Assembly (NCBI GenBank): GCA_964511265.1
Contig: CAZEES010000020.1
Location: 1-25,075, forward strand
DNA: 25,075 nt
Direction of reading: 5' to 3'
From: Nitrosopelagicus sp964511265
GTDB taxonomy: Archaea > Thermoproteota > Nitrososphaeria > Nitrososphaerales > Nitrosopumilaceae
The position numbers were made by a program, and so were the translations under genes. The notes under the pieces were generated by a model. That model was not told the DNA's origin. It made no database searches and worked only from the letters and a program-made list of their open reading frames with translations. Below are positions 15,514 to 22,999 of the stretch, one piece after another (the first letter of the stretch is position 1; each line of letters begins with the position of its first letter).

Positions 15514-16041
15514 ATGGAAAAGAAATATTTTTTTGTTGTTTTGGTGATTTTGATTGTTCCATTTTCTGGAACAAATGCATTTGGTCAGACATTAATTGTC
15601 GATGCATATGTAGGAGATTTACAAGATATTGATCAATCAAAATACAAAGCTTCAGGTGTAACTATCACAAGAAATGATAATGGAGAATTAATTAGTTTGA
15701 CAAAAGTTGATGCAGCAAGATATCTAAACGATCCAATTGTAGATGAATTCTTAAATTCAAAACCAGAATATTTGGTAAAACAAGGAAAGTTGAATGAACA
15801 AAATGTTAGTTTGTATAATGTCAAAATAGAACATTATAATCCACAATGCGTAGAGAGGATATTTGATACGCCTGGATTTTATAATGAATGTGATTGGTAT
15901 CATAGAGCATTTTCCACCATTTTGGGAGTGACAGACAGCGAAGGAATTGAGCACACAATTTTTCGTGGCTTGAATCATAATTTCTTAGTAAAATCAGGAT
16001 ACGATGTTACAACATTTTGGAATATTTTTAGTAGAGATTAA
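15514..16041 (+). CDS. Secreted protein of unknown function
   Basis: I do not recognise the family. The 175-residue protein opens with a clear Sec signal peptide: KK, a hydrophobic core FFVVLVILIVPF (6-17), then a likely cleavage near NAFGQ (21-25). The mature part is soluble, with two cysteines about 13 residues apart (YNPQCVERIF and YNECDWYHRAF) that could pair, and several aromatic residues. The gene starts 7 bp after dph2 and its TAA overlaps the stop codon of the membrane-protein gene on the other strand. No Shine-Dalgarno is visible. Co-transcription with dph2 may be only a matter of packing. Confidence 0.75.
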   Translation: MEKKYFFVVLVILIVPFSGTNAFGQTLIVDAYVGDLQDIDQSKYKASGVTITRNDNGELISLTKVDAARYLNDPIVDEFLNSKPEYLVKQGKLNEQNVSLYNVKIEHYNPQCVERIFDTPGFYNECDWYHRAFSTILGVTDSEGIEHTIFRGLNHNFLVKSGYDVTTFWNIFSRD

Positions 16042-17258
16042 TTCTTTTTTGAGAAAATAATTCCTATTCCTATTGCCGCGAATATTACAAATGGGATGAA
16101 ACGATAAGGCAAAATGAAATAGAAATCTGTCATTAGAGATATTAATGGACCAGCAAGAATTGAGCCAGCAAGAATTACTAAAACTGAATCAGCTTGTTTT
16201 AGCCCCTTCAAGGATTTAATAAATAAACCAACGGTCAATGGTAAAATGCATAATACAATTAGTGGATCTAATTGCATGGAATTTCCCCATCCTGTAAATC
16301 CGTCTAGGAATGCATCAAAGTCATAACGAATTATATCGTCATAAATAATACTTCGTCCACTTTCAAAAATCCAATATATTATTCCAATGACTATACCGTA
16401 TGAGCCAAAAAGAACAAGTTTTGATTTTTTTGGAATTTCTGCACGATAAATAAAAAAGAAGTTCATCCAGAAATAGGTTGCAGTAAACGCTTTTGTAAAG
16501 ACAGACAGTAGAAATGTGATTGGAGATGCGTGCCACCATTTTTTATTAATAGAGTATATGGATATAAGATAAAATAAAACCCAAAAGTTTTCGTATACTG
16601 CAACAGTATCAAAATCTGTAAAAGTAACACTCTGAAGTAAAACAATCATGGCAATAATTCCAGCTAATCTTTTTTTTGCAATTTGAATAGCAATTAATGC
16701 AGTAAAAATTACAGTTAGTATACTTGCAACAAATGGAAGTATCTTTATGTTCTGAAAGAATTCTTGTGAGAAATCAAGTAAAATCATTCTAACATATCGA
16801 GTATTTTGTTCTTTGACATACACATTCCAACTATCAGTAGAAGGCCAAATTTCCAATGCACTGGATAAGATATGATAATCAGACCATTGTTCAGCCTCAT
16901 CAATTAGAAGTTCAGGTATGGACAATCCAACATAGATAGATAAGATGATGATCCCAATTATTATGGCAGTTTTCTTTGAGATTTCAAAACTTAAGATATT
17001 ATCGATTGTACTATGAATTCTAGTAGGTAATTTTTTTCTCAGATAGAGGAAACCAATTGTAAGTAAAATTAGAGTTGAAATTATTATTGGAGATAACCAT
17101 GGACTGGCTTCAAAAGGATCAACTTCTAATGGAAAATCATATGTGCTTGTAATTATCAATGCAGGGAATGACATTGAGACAAGACTGATCCCAATCACTC
17201 CAAGTGTTAACAAAAAAACAGAATATGTGACCAATCTGCTTGATTTTTGCTCACTCAT
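16038..17258 (-). CDS. Polytopic membrane protein, possible GT-C glycosyltransferase
   Basis: The 406-residue protein has roughly ten membrane segments (for example 14-33, 55-73, 97-115, 173-192, 199-217, 226-236, 285-298, 332-350, 357-377, 386-402). Just after the third helix is an acidic DEAEQWSDYH loop (120-129), and near the end PYRFIPF (384-390). Both features occur in GT-C glycosyltransferases that use lipid-linked sugars, where an early extracellular Asp/Glu loop is catalytic. A role in glycosylating surface proteins would suit an archaeon with an S-layer, but the match is by general pattern only. It has its own TATA-like box, and its stop overlaps that of the convergent secreted-protein gene. 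Confidence 0.7.
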   Translation of the reverse strand: MSEQKSSRLVTYSVFLLTLGVIGISLVSMSFPALIITSTYDFPLEVDPFEASPWLSPIIISTLILLTIGFLYLRKKLPTRIHSTIDNILSFEISKKTAIIIGIIILSIYVGLSIPELLIDEAEQWSDYHILSSALEIWPSTDSWNVYVKEQNTRYVRMILLDFSQEFFQNIKILPFVASILTVIFTALIAIQIAKKRLAGIIAMIVLLQSVTFTDFDTVAVYENFWVLFYLISIYSINKKWWHASPITFLLSVFTKAFTATYFWMNFFFIYRAEIPKKSKLVLFGSYGIVIGIIYWIFESGRSIIYDDIIRYDFDAFLDGFTGWGNSMQLDPLIVLCILPLTVGLFIKSLKGLKQADSVLVILAGSILAGPLISLMTDFYFILPYRFIPFVIFAAIGIGIIFSKKN

Positions 17259-17279
17259 AGAATGAGAAAATCATGCTGA

Positions 17280-17287
17280 TTTATCAA
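17280..17287 (-). promoter_or_regulatory. TATA-like box of the GT-C-like gene
   Basis: The coding strand reads TTGATAAA, centred about 25 nt before the ATG at 17258. Confidence 0.4.
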
Positions 17288-17308
17288 TTATGTGAAACCC
17301 TAAAAACA

Positions 17309-17316
17309 ATTAATAA
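17309..17316 (+). promoter_or_regulatory. TATA-like box of csl4-pheA
   Basis: ATTAATAA is centred about 25 nt before the csl4 ATG at 17338. Confidence 0.45.
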
Positions 17317-17337
17317 CAAAATTTTATTGGATTACAC

Positions 17338-17886
17338 ATGGATGAAAAACAAAAGATTCCTGGTGAGAAGATTGCATTAATTGAAGAATATTTGCCTGGT
17401 GAAAATACATTTGAGGATGAGGATTCAATTAGAGCCACTGCAATTGGAGAAATTCGTCTAGATTCTACTGAGAGATTAGCATCAATAGACAGACAGAAGC
17501 AGATTTCAGTTCCAAGAATAGGCGATATTATCATAGGAGTGGTAGAGGCAAATTTACCGTCAATGATTGCCATAATGATTAAATTTGTCAATGGTAAAAA
17601 AGCAAATTCAAATTTAGAATGTGTTTGTGTTACAAGACACATGAGAAAAAAGAATGTTGCATTGGCACAAGATGTAGTAAAAGCAGAGATAATTAGCCAT
17701 ATCAATGGAACTATTCATGCAACTATCGATTCACAAGAATTAGGAGTGTTATTCACAAAATGTAGAAAATGTTATGGTACAGTTGTGAAAATGCGAGATG
17801 CAGTAAAGTGTAAGGATTGTGGATGGATTGATGATAGAAAATTATCCTTAGATTTTGGAAAAAGTGAATTCTTGACTCAAGATTAA
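17338..17886 (+). CDS. csl4: Exosome RNA-binding subunit Csl4
   Basis: Csl4 is a cap subunit of the archaeal exosome, which degrades and tails RNA from the 3' end; it binds substrate and bridges to DnaG. The 182-residue protein shows the three expected parts: an N-terminal domain with the PGEKIALIEEYLPGENTFEDE signature (8-28), an S1 domain beginning PRIGDIIIGVVEANLPSMI (59-77), and a C-terminal zinc ribbon with C142, C145, C158 and C161. Start ATG at 17338 is supported by the TATA-like box 25 nt upstream. pheA follows after 1 bp. Confidence 0.93.
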   Translation: MDEKQKIPGEKIALIEEYLPGENTFEDEDSIRATAIGEIRLDSTERLASIDRQKQISVPRIGDIIIGVVEANLPSMIAIMIKFVNGKKANSNLECVCVTRHMRKKNVALAQDVVKAEIISHINGTIHATIDSQELGVLFTKCRKCYGTVVKMRDAVKCKDCGWIDDRKLSLDFGKSEFLTQD

Positions 17887-17887
17887 C

Positions 17888-18703
17888 ATGAACAAAGTAT
17901 CTTTTCAAGGTGAACATGGGGCATATAGTGAAAGCGCTGCAAGAAAATTTTTTGGAGAAAAAATTGAAGCAGTTCCATCAAAGACATTTGAAGACGCATT
18001 AAAAAATACCGAGAATAATAATAGTAAATATTCAATTTTGCCTGTAGAAAATTCTATTGAGGGAAGTGTGGGACAAAGTATCGATGCAATTGCAAATACG
18101 AATTTACATTCAATAGGCGAGGTGTATCTTAAAGTGGAACATTGCCTAATAGGTACTGGAAAAATTGATGATGTTGAAACAGTGTATTCACATCCTCAGG
18201 CACTAGGACAGTGTAGTGATTTGATTCAAAGTAAAAAATTGAAAACTGTGCCTACATATGATACAGCAGGTAGTGTTAAAATCATAAAAGAGATGGGAGA
18301 TATTCATTCTGCATCAATAGCAAGTAATGATGCAGGAATACTGTATGGCGTACCTATCATCAAACAAGGAATTGAGAATAATTCAAATAATTATACACGT
18401 TTTTTGATATTTTCAGAAGGCAATTCTGTTGCAGGGGAAAATGACAAGACTTCAATAATTTTTTCAGTAAAACATGAACCAGGTGCCTTGTATCAGATTC
18501 TGAAAGAGTTTAATGATAATGATATAAATCTGACAAAAATTGAGTCTAGACCAAATAAGAATACAAATTGGGAATACAATTTTTTTGTTGACCTTTTAGG
18601 ACATTTTTCAAATGATAAAATTCAATCAGTACTGAAAAAGATCTCCGAGAATACATTATTTCTTAAGATAATTGGTTCATACCCAATTGCAGATTTAGAT
18701 TAG
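17888..18703 (+). CDS. pheA: Prephenate dehydratase with ACT domain
   Basis: Converts prephenate to phenylpyruvate for phenylalanine synthesis. The catalytic domain (1-180) carries FQGEHGAYSE, LPVENSIEGSV (51-61), YSHPQALGQC (100-109) and the signature NNYTRFLIF with T170-R171-F172. The ACT domain (about 186-271) has EPGALYQIL and the phenylalanine-binding ESRP (219-222), so feedback inhibition is likely. There is no chorismate mutase domain, so that step is done elsewhere. It lies 1 bp after csl4 with no visible Shine-Dalgarno, and its end overlaps the convergent gene by 4 nt. Confidence 0.95.
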   Translation: MNKVSFQGEHGAYSESAARKFFGEKIEAVPSKTFEDALKNTENNNSKYSILPVENSIEGSVGQSIDAIANTNLHSIGEVYLKVEHCLIGTGKIDDVETVYSHPQALGQCSDLIQSKKLKTVPTYDTAGSVKIIKEMGDIHSASIASNDAGILYGVPIIKQGIENNSNNYTRFLIFSEGNSVAGENDKTSIIFSVKHEPGALYQILKEFNDNDINLTKIESRPNKNTNWEYNFFVDLLGHFSNDKIQSVLKKISENTLFLKIIGSYPIADLD

Positions 18704-19170
18704 AATCCTTTGGGTTTTCTTGCACTAAATCCAGCACTAAATCCGATTATTACAACTCCAGCGATAATTACTAGGATTGAATAAGTGAAGAACAATGGAT
18801 CACGTTCTAATTCAAATCTGTAATCTTCAGTAAATTCAGAATCACCAGTATTTTGTATTGAAATTATTGTTTCACCAGAAGTAATTGAAGTCCATGAGAG
18901 GCTTGCCTTCCCTTTGAAACTTTGATTTACATCATTACTTGAATCAGGGGTTGTAATTTTGATATCAAACGAGTCACCAGTCACAGTTAACGATTGAGAT
19001 GAATTTTCCGGTGCGTTAAACTGAATTTTATCCAGACCACCAACTCCAAATGTTGCAGAATCTTCTTGTACTTCATTTGGATTAGTAAGAGAATCAACCA
19101 TTGAAGATGCGCCAAGAATCGAGATTATACTTCCAATGATTAGTCCAATAATTGTAAATTTATTTAACAT
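18700..19170 (-). CDS. Two-helix membrane protein of unknown function
   Basis: The 156-residue protein has an N-terminal hydrophobic helix (about 5-24, FTIIGLIIGSIISILGASSM) and a C-terminal one (about 129-148, YSILVIIAGVVIIGFSAGF) followed by a short basic tail (RKPKGF). Between them is about 100 residues rich in Ser, Thr and Asp, predicted extracellular and beta-rich (SLTVTGDSFDIKI, ASLSWTSITSGETIISIQNTG), like a small beta-sandwich. Thaumarchaea have several such small surface proteins; I cannot assign a function. It has its own TATA-like box and overlaps the end of pheA by 4 nt on the opposite strand. Confidence 0.7.
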   Translation of the reverse strand: MLNKFTIIGLIIGSIISILGASSMVDSLTNPNEVQEDSATFGVGGLDKIQFNAPENSSQSLTVTGDSFDIKITTPDSSNDVNQSFKGKASLSWTSITSGETIISIQNTGDSEFTEDYRFELERDPLFFTYSILVIIAGVVIIGFSAGFSARKPKGF

Positions 19171-19191
19171 GAAAAATCTGGATTTTAAATC

Positions 19192-19199
19192 AATAAAAG
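19192..19199 (-). promoter_or_regulatory. TATA-like box of the two-helix membrane protein gene
   Basis: The coding strand reads CTTTTATT, centred about 25 nt before the ATG at 19170. Confidence 0.45.
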
Positions 19200-19339
19200 A
19201 TTAGCTATACAGAGTATTTTTTGCAGAAAACAGTCAAGAATGTCTTATTTTGCAGAAACATCCCATTAATCAACGAAAATGATACTTCTAATTCATTATT
19301 TTTCTTTTTGAGAATCAAAAACAATAATCAACTCGGCGT

Positions 19340-19347
19340 TTTATATT
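19340..19347 (+). promoter_or_regulatory. TATA box of the universal stress protein gene
   Basis: TTTATATT is one of the best TATA matches in the window. It is only about 10 nt before the first ATG (19354) but 25 nt before the second in-frame ATG (19369), which favours the second as the real start. Confidence 0.6.
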
Positions 19348-19368
19348 CAAAAGATGTTGAATTTTGAT

Positions 19369-19815
19369 ATGGGAAAAGTTCTTGCACATAAAACTCAAAA
19401 CCGAAAATTTTTGGTTCCAGTTGACGGTTCTCCTTCATCGCTAAAGGCAATGAAACATGCTGTGCTACTTGCAAAGTCATTAGGTGGAAGCGTGTTTGCA
19501 TATCATGTTTTGCATCTGCCCTTAGCATCAGGGATAGTTTTGACAAAATCGATGAAAGATGCATCAAACAAGAAAATAGATTCTATGTTCGAAGCAACTA
19601 AAAAAATTGCGTGGGATGCAGAAGTTCCATACAAGCAACAGGTTCAGGGTTCTGGTAATTCGGGAAAGAGAATTGTAGATTGGGCAAACAAATTCAATTT
19701 TGATATGATTGTTCTTGGCTCACGTGGAATGGGTTCTGCAAAAGAAGCATTTCTTGGAAGCACGTCAAATTATGTTGCTCATAAATCGAAAGTGCCAGTC
19801 TTACTCGTAAAATAA
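19369..19815 (+). CDS. Universal stress protein (UspA family)
   Basis: A single-domain nucleotide-binding protein of 148 residues (153 if the upstream ATG at 19354 is used). It begins with the family strand KFLVPVDGSPSSLKAM and ends with VLGSRGMGSAKEAFLGSTS, which matches the ATP-binding pattern G-2x-G-9x-G-S. Such proteins are cytoplasmic dimers linked to stress or energy sensing, without a fixed partner. The start at 19369 is chosen because the TATA box lies at leaderless distance from it. It is monocistronic, and a T-run follows its stop. Confidence 0.9.
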   Translation: MGKVLAHKTQNRKFLVPVDGSPSSLKAMKHAVLLAKSLGGSVFAYHVLHLPLASGIVLTKSMKDASNKKIDSMFEATKKIAWDAEVPYKQQVQGSGNSGKRIVDWANKFNFDMIVLGSRGMGSAKEAFLGSTSNYVAHKSKVPVLLVK

Positions 19816-19833
19816 GATGTCCTTCAATCTGTA

Positions 19834-19839
19834 TTTTTT
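19834..19839 (+). terminator. T-run, possible terminator of the universal stress gene
   Basis: Six consecutive T residues lie 19 nt after the stop codon, between two convergent genes. Archaeal termination often needs only such a run; there is no hairpin. Confidence 0.3.
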
Positions 19840-19846
19840 AGATTAG

Positions 19847-21283
19847 CTATACGACATCAACGTCATGAGGTTGGCTTTCTGCAAATCCAGCTCGTGACAT
19901 TTTAATAAATTCAGCATTATTTTGCATTTGTTTAATATTATGACCACCACAATAACTCAAACCAGAACGTATTCCACCGGTAATTTGTACAAGAATATCA
20001 ATTACAGAGCCCTTGTATGGAACCATTGCCTCTACACCTTCGGCAACATAGTCATTTAGATCATCATCCATTTCACTTTGTGTATTTTCTTTTGATTTTC
20101 TTCTTCTAGCAGCACTCAGAGATGCCATACCACTGTAAAACTTGAATCGTTTTCCATTTTTTGTAATTGTTGAACCTGGACTCTCGTCTGTACCACCTAA
20201 CATGCTTCCCAACATAACAGATGAAGAGCCTGCAGCTAAAGCCTTAGTAGCATCACCAGAAGTTCTTGTTCCACCATCAGAGATGATTGGAATATCATAT
20301 TGTTTTCCAATTTCAGCACAATCCATTACAGCAGTCAGTTGTGGAACGCCAGAACCTGTGATAACCCTAGTAATACAAATCGAACCAGAGCCAACCCCAA
20401 CTTTTACTGCATCAACTCCTGCCTTAATCAAATCTTCAGTACCCTGAGCAGTTGCCACATTTCCAGCTATCAATTCACAATCAGGAAATGCTTTTTTGAT
20501 ATGTTTGACAGTGTTTATTGCATTTTCGCTATGGCCATGTGCAATATCAACAACAATTGCATCTACACCTGCAGCAAGTAATGCCTCGGTTCTATCCAAG
20601 AAATCACCTTTTACTCCAACTGCAGCACCAACAAGAGGTCGTCCTTTCTTATCTTTTGATGCATTAGGGAAATTTTCGATATTCAGTATATCTTGTGTGG
20701 TATAGAGACCAACAATTTGATTTTTATCATTAACAAGAGGTAACTTTTCAATTCTGTGACTTTTCAGAATATCTTTTGCGTCATCCAGTGTTGTATTTTC
20801 ATTTGAAGAGATTACATCTTTGGTCATTAATTCAGATACAAGTTTCTTGGAATTAATGGACTCAAAAAGTACATCACGTTCAGTTAAGATACCAACAAGT
20901 TTAGAATCTGAATCAACCACGAGTAATCCAGACACCTCTTTTTCATTCATCAAGTCAATAGCATCTTCAATTGATTTATCATCAGAAATTTGATATGGAT
21001 TATCAATCATCACACTTCCGGAACGTTTGACTTTTAGAACTTGATTCGCTTCTTCTTCTATTGTTAAGAATCTATGAAGTATTCCAATTCCGCCTTGTCT
21101 AGCCATTGTTATAGCCATAGTAGATTCAGTTACAGTGTCCATATTTGCACTAACTAGAGGAATGTTGAGTTTTATGTTGCGGGAAAGGTTTGTGGAGAGA
21201 TCAGTTTGTGAACGGCTAGTGATATCTGAAAATTTGGGAACGAGTAGAACATCATCAAAAGTGAATCCTTCTCTTATTGTCAA
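19847..21283 (-). CDS. guaB: IMP dehydrogenase GuaB
   Basis: Oxidises IMP to XMP with NAD, the committed step to GMP. The 478-residue barrel carries the catalytic loop VGVGSGSICITR with C303, ISDGGTRTSGD for phosphate binding, and the mobile flap region ending VPYKGSV. Two CBS domains are inserted at about 92-205, as usual, and probably bind nucleotides for regulation. The start is TTG at 21283, decided by a near-perfect Shine-Dalgarno. It lies 30 bp after folP on the same strand and is likely co-transcribed; guaA, the next enzyme, is at the right end of the window. Confidence 0.96.
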   Translation of the reverse strand: MTIREGFTFDDVLLVPKFSDITSRSQTDLSTNLSRNIKLNIPLVSANMDTVTESTMAITMARQGGIGILHRFLTIEEEANQVLKVKRSGSVMIDNPYQISDDKSIEDAIDLMNEKEVSGLLVVDSDSKLVGILTERDVLFESINSKKLVSELMTKDVISSNENTTLDDAKDILKSHRIEKLPLVNDKNQIVGLYTTQDILNIENFPNASKDKKGRPLVGAAVGVKGDFLDRTEALLAAGVDAIVVDIAHGHSENAINTVKHIKKAFPDCELIAGNVATAQGTEDLIKAGVDAVKVGVGSGSICITRVITGSGVPQLTAVMDCAEIGKQYDIPIISDGGTRTSGDATKALAAGSSSVMLGSMLGGTDESPGSTITKNGKRFKFYSGMASLSAARRRKSKENTQSEMDDDLNDYVAEGVEAMVPYKGSVIDILVQITGGIRSGLSYCGGHNIKQMQNNAEFIKMSRAGFAESQPHDVDVV

Positions 21284-21286
21284 ATG

Positions 21287-21294
21287 AACCTCCT
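21287..21294 (-). promoter_or_regulatory. Strong ribosome binding site deciding the TTG start of guaB
   Basis: The coding strand reads AGGAGGTT, then CAT, then TTG. No ATG lies near, so the TTG start is well supported. Confidence 0.8.
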
Positions 21295-21313
21295 ACCAGA
21301 GAAAAAAAATCTG

Positions 21314-22192
21314 TTATAAGCCTTTCTTGAATTTTTTTGTGAGTAATTCTGTGAATTTGATAACATCGGAGGTTACTTTTGGATTGTGAGTTCGAATGAT
21401 GGATGCACCATTAGCTATAGATAACATTTCAGCTATTGCAGTTCCGGTATTTCGATCAGCAGGATCATCTTTTCCAAGTAATTTTCCCAAAAATGACTTG
21501 TTGGATATAGAGATTAAGATAGGGAAATTAGTTTTCAATAATTTCAGTTTTTTAATAATTTCAATATCCCGCTCAGCCCAATCAGAAGTGATTTTTGTAT
21601 AAGGAAGTTTATTTTTAACATCAGAAGTACGGCGGAAAAAACCAATGGCAGGATCAACTACGATTTTTTCTTTAGAGATGTGGGCATTTAGTGCAATCTT
21701 TATGCTTTCATTCAAAAGTTTTTTTGTTTCGTATATAGGATTACCTTTTACAGTATTTTTACTATAAGAACATAAGATTAGAGATGGATTATATTTTTCT
21801 ATAATTTTTGGCATATTCTTATCATATTTTAAACCAGAAATATCATTAATTACGTCTATACCTAATTCAAGTGCAGTATTTGCAACTGTTGCTCTACATG
21901 TGTCAACAGAAATTGGAATGTTCGATAAATTTTGTATTGTTTTGATAGCCTTGGTTACTCTATCAGATTCAACTTTTTCAGAAACAATTGTTCTTAGATA
22001 TGGAGCAGTAGACATTCCTCCAACATCAATAATTTCAGCACCATTTTCTATCATTTCAGATACATGTTTTGATATTTGAGATTTTGTAGATTTTATCGAG
22101 TTTTTATAAAATGATTCAGGACTGATGTTCAAAATTCCCATAATGGTTGGTTTATTTTTTTTCCCTACTACAAGACTACCTAGTTTGGTCAT
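21314..22192 (-). CDS. folP: Dihydropteroate synthase-like protein FolP
   Basis: A pterin-binding (beta/alpha)8 barrel of 292 residues that would join hydroxymethyl-dihydropterin diphosphate to p-aminobenzoate or an archaeal equivalent. Motifs: MGILNISPESFY (18-29; MGILNVTPDSF in bacteria), EIIDVGGMST, ISVDTCRATVAN, DINDISG-like VINDISGLKYD, VVDPAIGFFR and SISNKSFLGKLLG with the substrate lysine, ending with IIRTHNPK (R-x-H). It is divergent from mptE, which makes the pterin diphosphate it would use, with 33 bp between the two starts. The exact amine acceptor in this archaeon cannot be told from the sequence. Confidence 0.88.
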   Translation of the reverse strand: MTKLGSLVVGKKNKPTIMGILNISPESFYKNSIKSTKSQISKHVSEMIENGAEIIDVGGMSTAPYLRTIVSEKVESDRVTKAIKTIQNLSNIPISVDTCRATVANTALELGIDVINDISGLKYDKNMPKIIEKYNPSLILCSYSKNTVKGNPIYETKKLLNESIKIALNAHISKEKIVVDPAIGFFRRTSDVKNKLPYTKITSDWAERDIEIIKKLKLLKTNFPILISISNKSFLGKLLGKDDPADRNTGTAIAEMLSIANGASIIRTHNPKVTSDVIKFTELLTKKFKKGL

Positions 22193-22196
22193 ATCA

Positions 22197-22206
22197 TTTA
22201 TGATAA
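22197..22206 (+). promoter_or_regulatory. TATA-like box of mptE
   Basis: TTTATGATAA is centred about 24 nt before the ATG at 22226. It sits in the short divergent promoter region shared with folP. Confidence 0.45.
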
Positions 22207-22225
22207 GGTAATCTATTTGAGTGAT

Positions 22226-22963
22226 ATGACAATGCGTGGATGGAAAACAAAATTCAAAGAGATTAGGAAAGAATTTGGATATAGAGAAAGAGATGATTTT
22301 CTTTCTGCAAAGAGACTGAATTCATTATTAGAAAAGAAATTTTCAAAAAAACAATTAGAAGAAAAGATTGCCAACAAAACAGTTTTCGTTATTGGAGCAG
22401 GACCATCATTATCAAAATCTCTAACATATGTTAAGAAATGTAAAAATGTTACAAAAATTGTGGCGGATGGAGCTGTAGAAGCATTATCTAAAAAAAATAT
22501 CAAGCCAGATATTTTAGTCACAGATCTTGATGGAGATTTTAATAGTATTAGGAAAGTTGGACGGACAAATATTCCCACAATAGTTCACGCACACGGGGAT
22601 AATCACGATAAATTAGAAATTGTCAAGGAGTTTTCAAATGTAGTCGGAACCACTCAGACAGAGGAATTTGGAAAGATGAAGAATTTTGGAGGATTCACAG
22701 ACGGTGATAGATGTGTATTTCTTGCAGAATTTTTCAATGCATCTAAAATTGTTTTAATTGGGATGGATTTTGGACAAGAAATTGGAAAGTATTCAAAGCA
22801 TAAGATAGTCAATCGTAAGATAAAGATAAAGAAATTAAAATTTGGGAAAAGAATTCTAGAGTGGTTTGCAACAAGATCAAAAGCAGATTTGTATTCAACA
22901 AAAAAGATCAAGGGTTACAAAATGATTAGATTGGTTGACCTACAGTGTATTGAAAACTTTTAG
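22226..22963 (+). CDS. mptE: 6-hydroxymethyl-7,8-dihydropterin diphosphokinase MptE
   Basis: Archaeal enzyme of the DUF115/COG1634 family that replaces FolK, transferring diphosphate from ATP to hydroxymethyl-dihydropterin. Signature motifs in the 245-residue form are FVIGAGPSLS (54-63), ILVTDLDGD (96-104), VHAHGDNHD (120-128) and GGFTDGDR (155-162), the last two rich in metal-binding acids and histidines. The start at ATG 22226 is preferred over a TTG at 22217 because the TATA-like box lies at leaderless distance from it. It pairs divergently with folP, the enzyme of the next step, which strongly supports the role. Confidence 0.92.
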   Translation: MTMRGWKTKFKEIRKEFGYRERDDFLSAKRLNSLLEKKFSKKQLEEKIANKTVFVIGAGPSLSKSLTYVKKCKNVTKIVADGAVEALSKKNIKPDILVTDLDGDFNSIRKVGRTNIPTIVHAHGDNHDKLEIVKEFSNVVGTTQTEEFGKMKNFGGFTDGDRCVFLAEFFNASKIVLIGMDFGQEIGKYSKHKIVNRKIKIKKLKFGKRILEWFATRSKADLYSTKKIKGYKMIRLVDLQCIENF

Positions 22964-22969
22964 AATGCG

Positions 22970-22977
22970 TTTTAATA
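22970..22977 (+). promoter_or_regulatory. TATA-like box of the coiled-coil gene and guaA
   Basis: TTTTAATA is centred about 26 nt before the ATG at 23000, rather than the ATG at 22982, and helps choose between them. Confidence 0.45.
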
Positions 22978-22999
22978 CTGAATGAGTTTTCTAATAATT

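Noticed and set aside
17310..17705. Minus-strand open frame of 131 codons opposite csl4
   Set aside because: Antisense to a clearly recognised exosome subunit; the composition reflects reversed codons.
19218..19258. Repeated TTTTGCAGAAA at 19219-19229 and 19248-19258
   Set aside because: Short and AT-rich, with no symmetry or promoter relation; likely chance.
19198..19852. 13-bp repeat AGATTAGCTATAC at 19198-19210 and 19840-19852 flanking the universal stress gene, considered as attachment sites
   Set aside because: A 13-mer match is expected by chance in 25 kb of AT-rich DNA, the second copy includes the guaB stop codon, and the enclosed gene is an ordinary one.
22213..22578. Minus-strand open frame of 121 codons opposite mptE
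   Set aside because: Overlaps mptE entirely and reads as reversed codons; no family resemblance.
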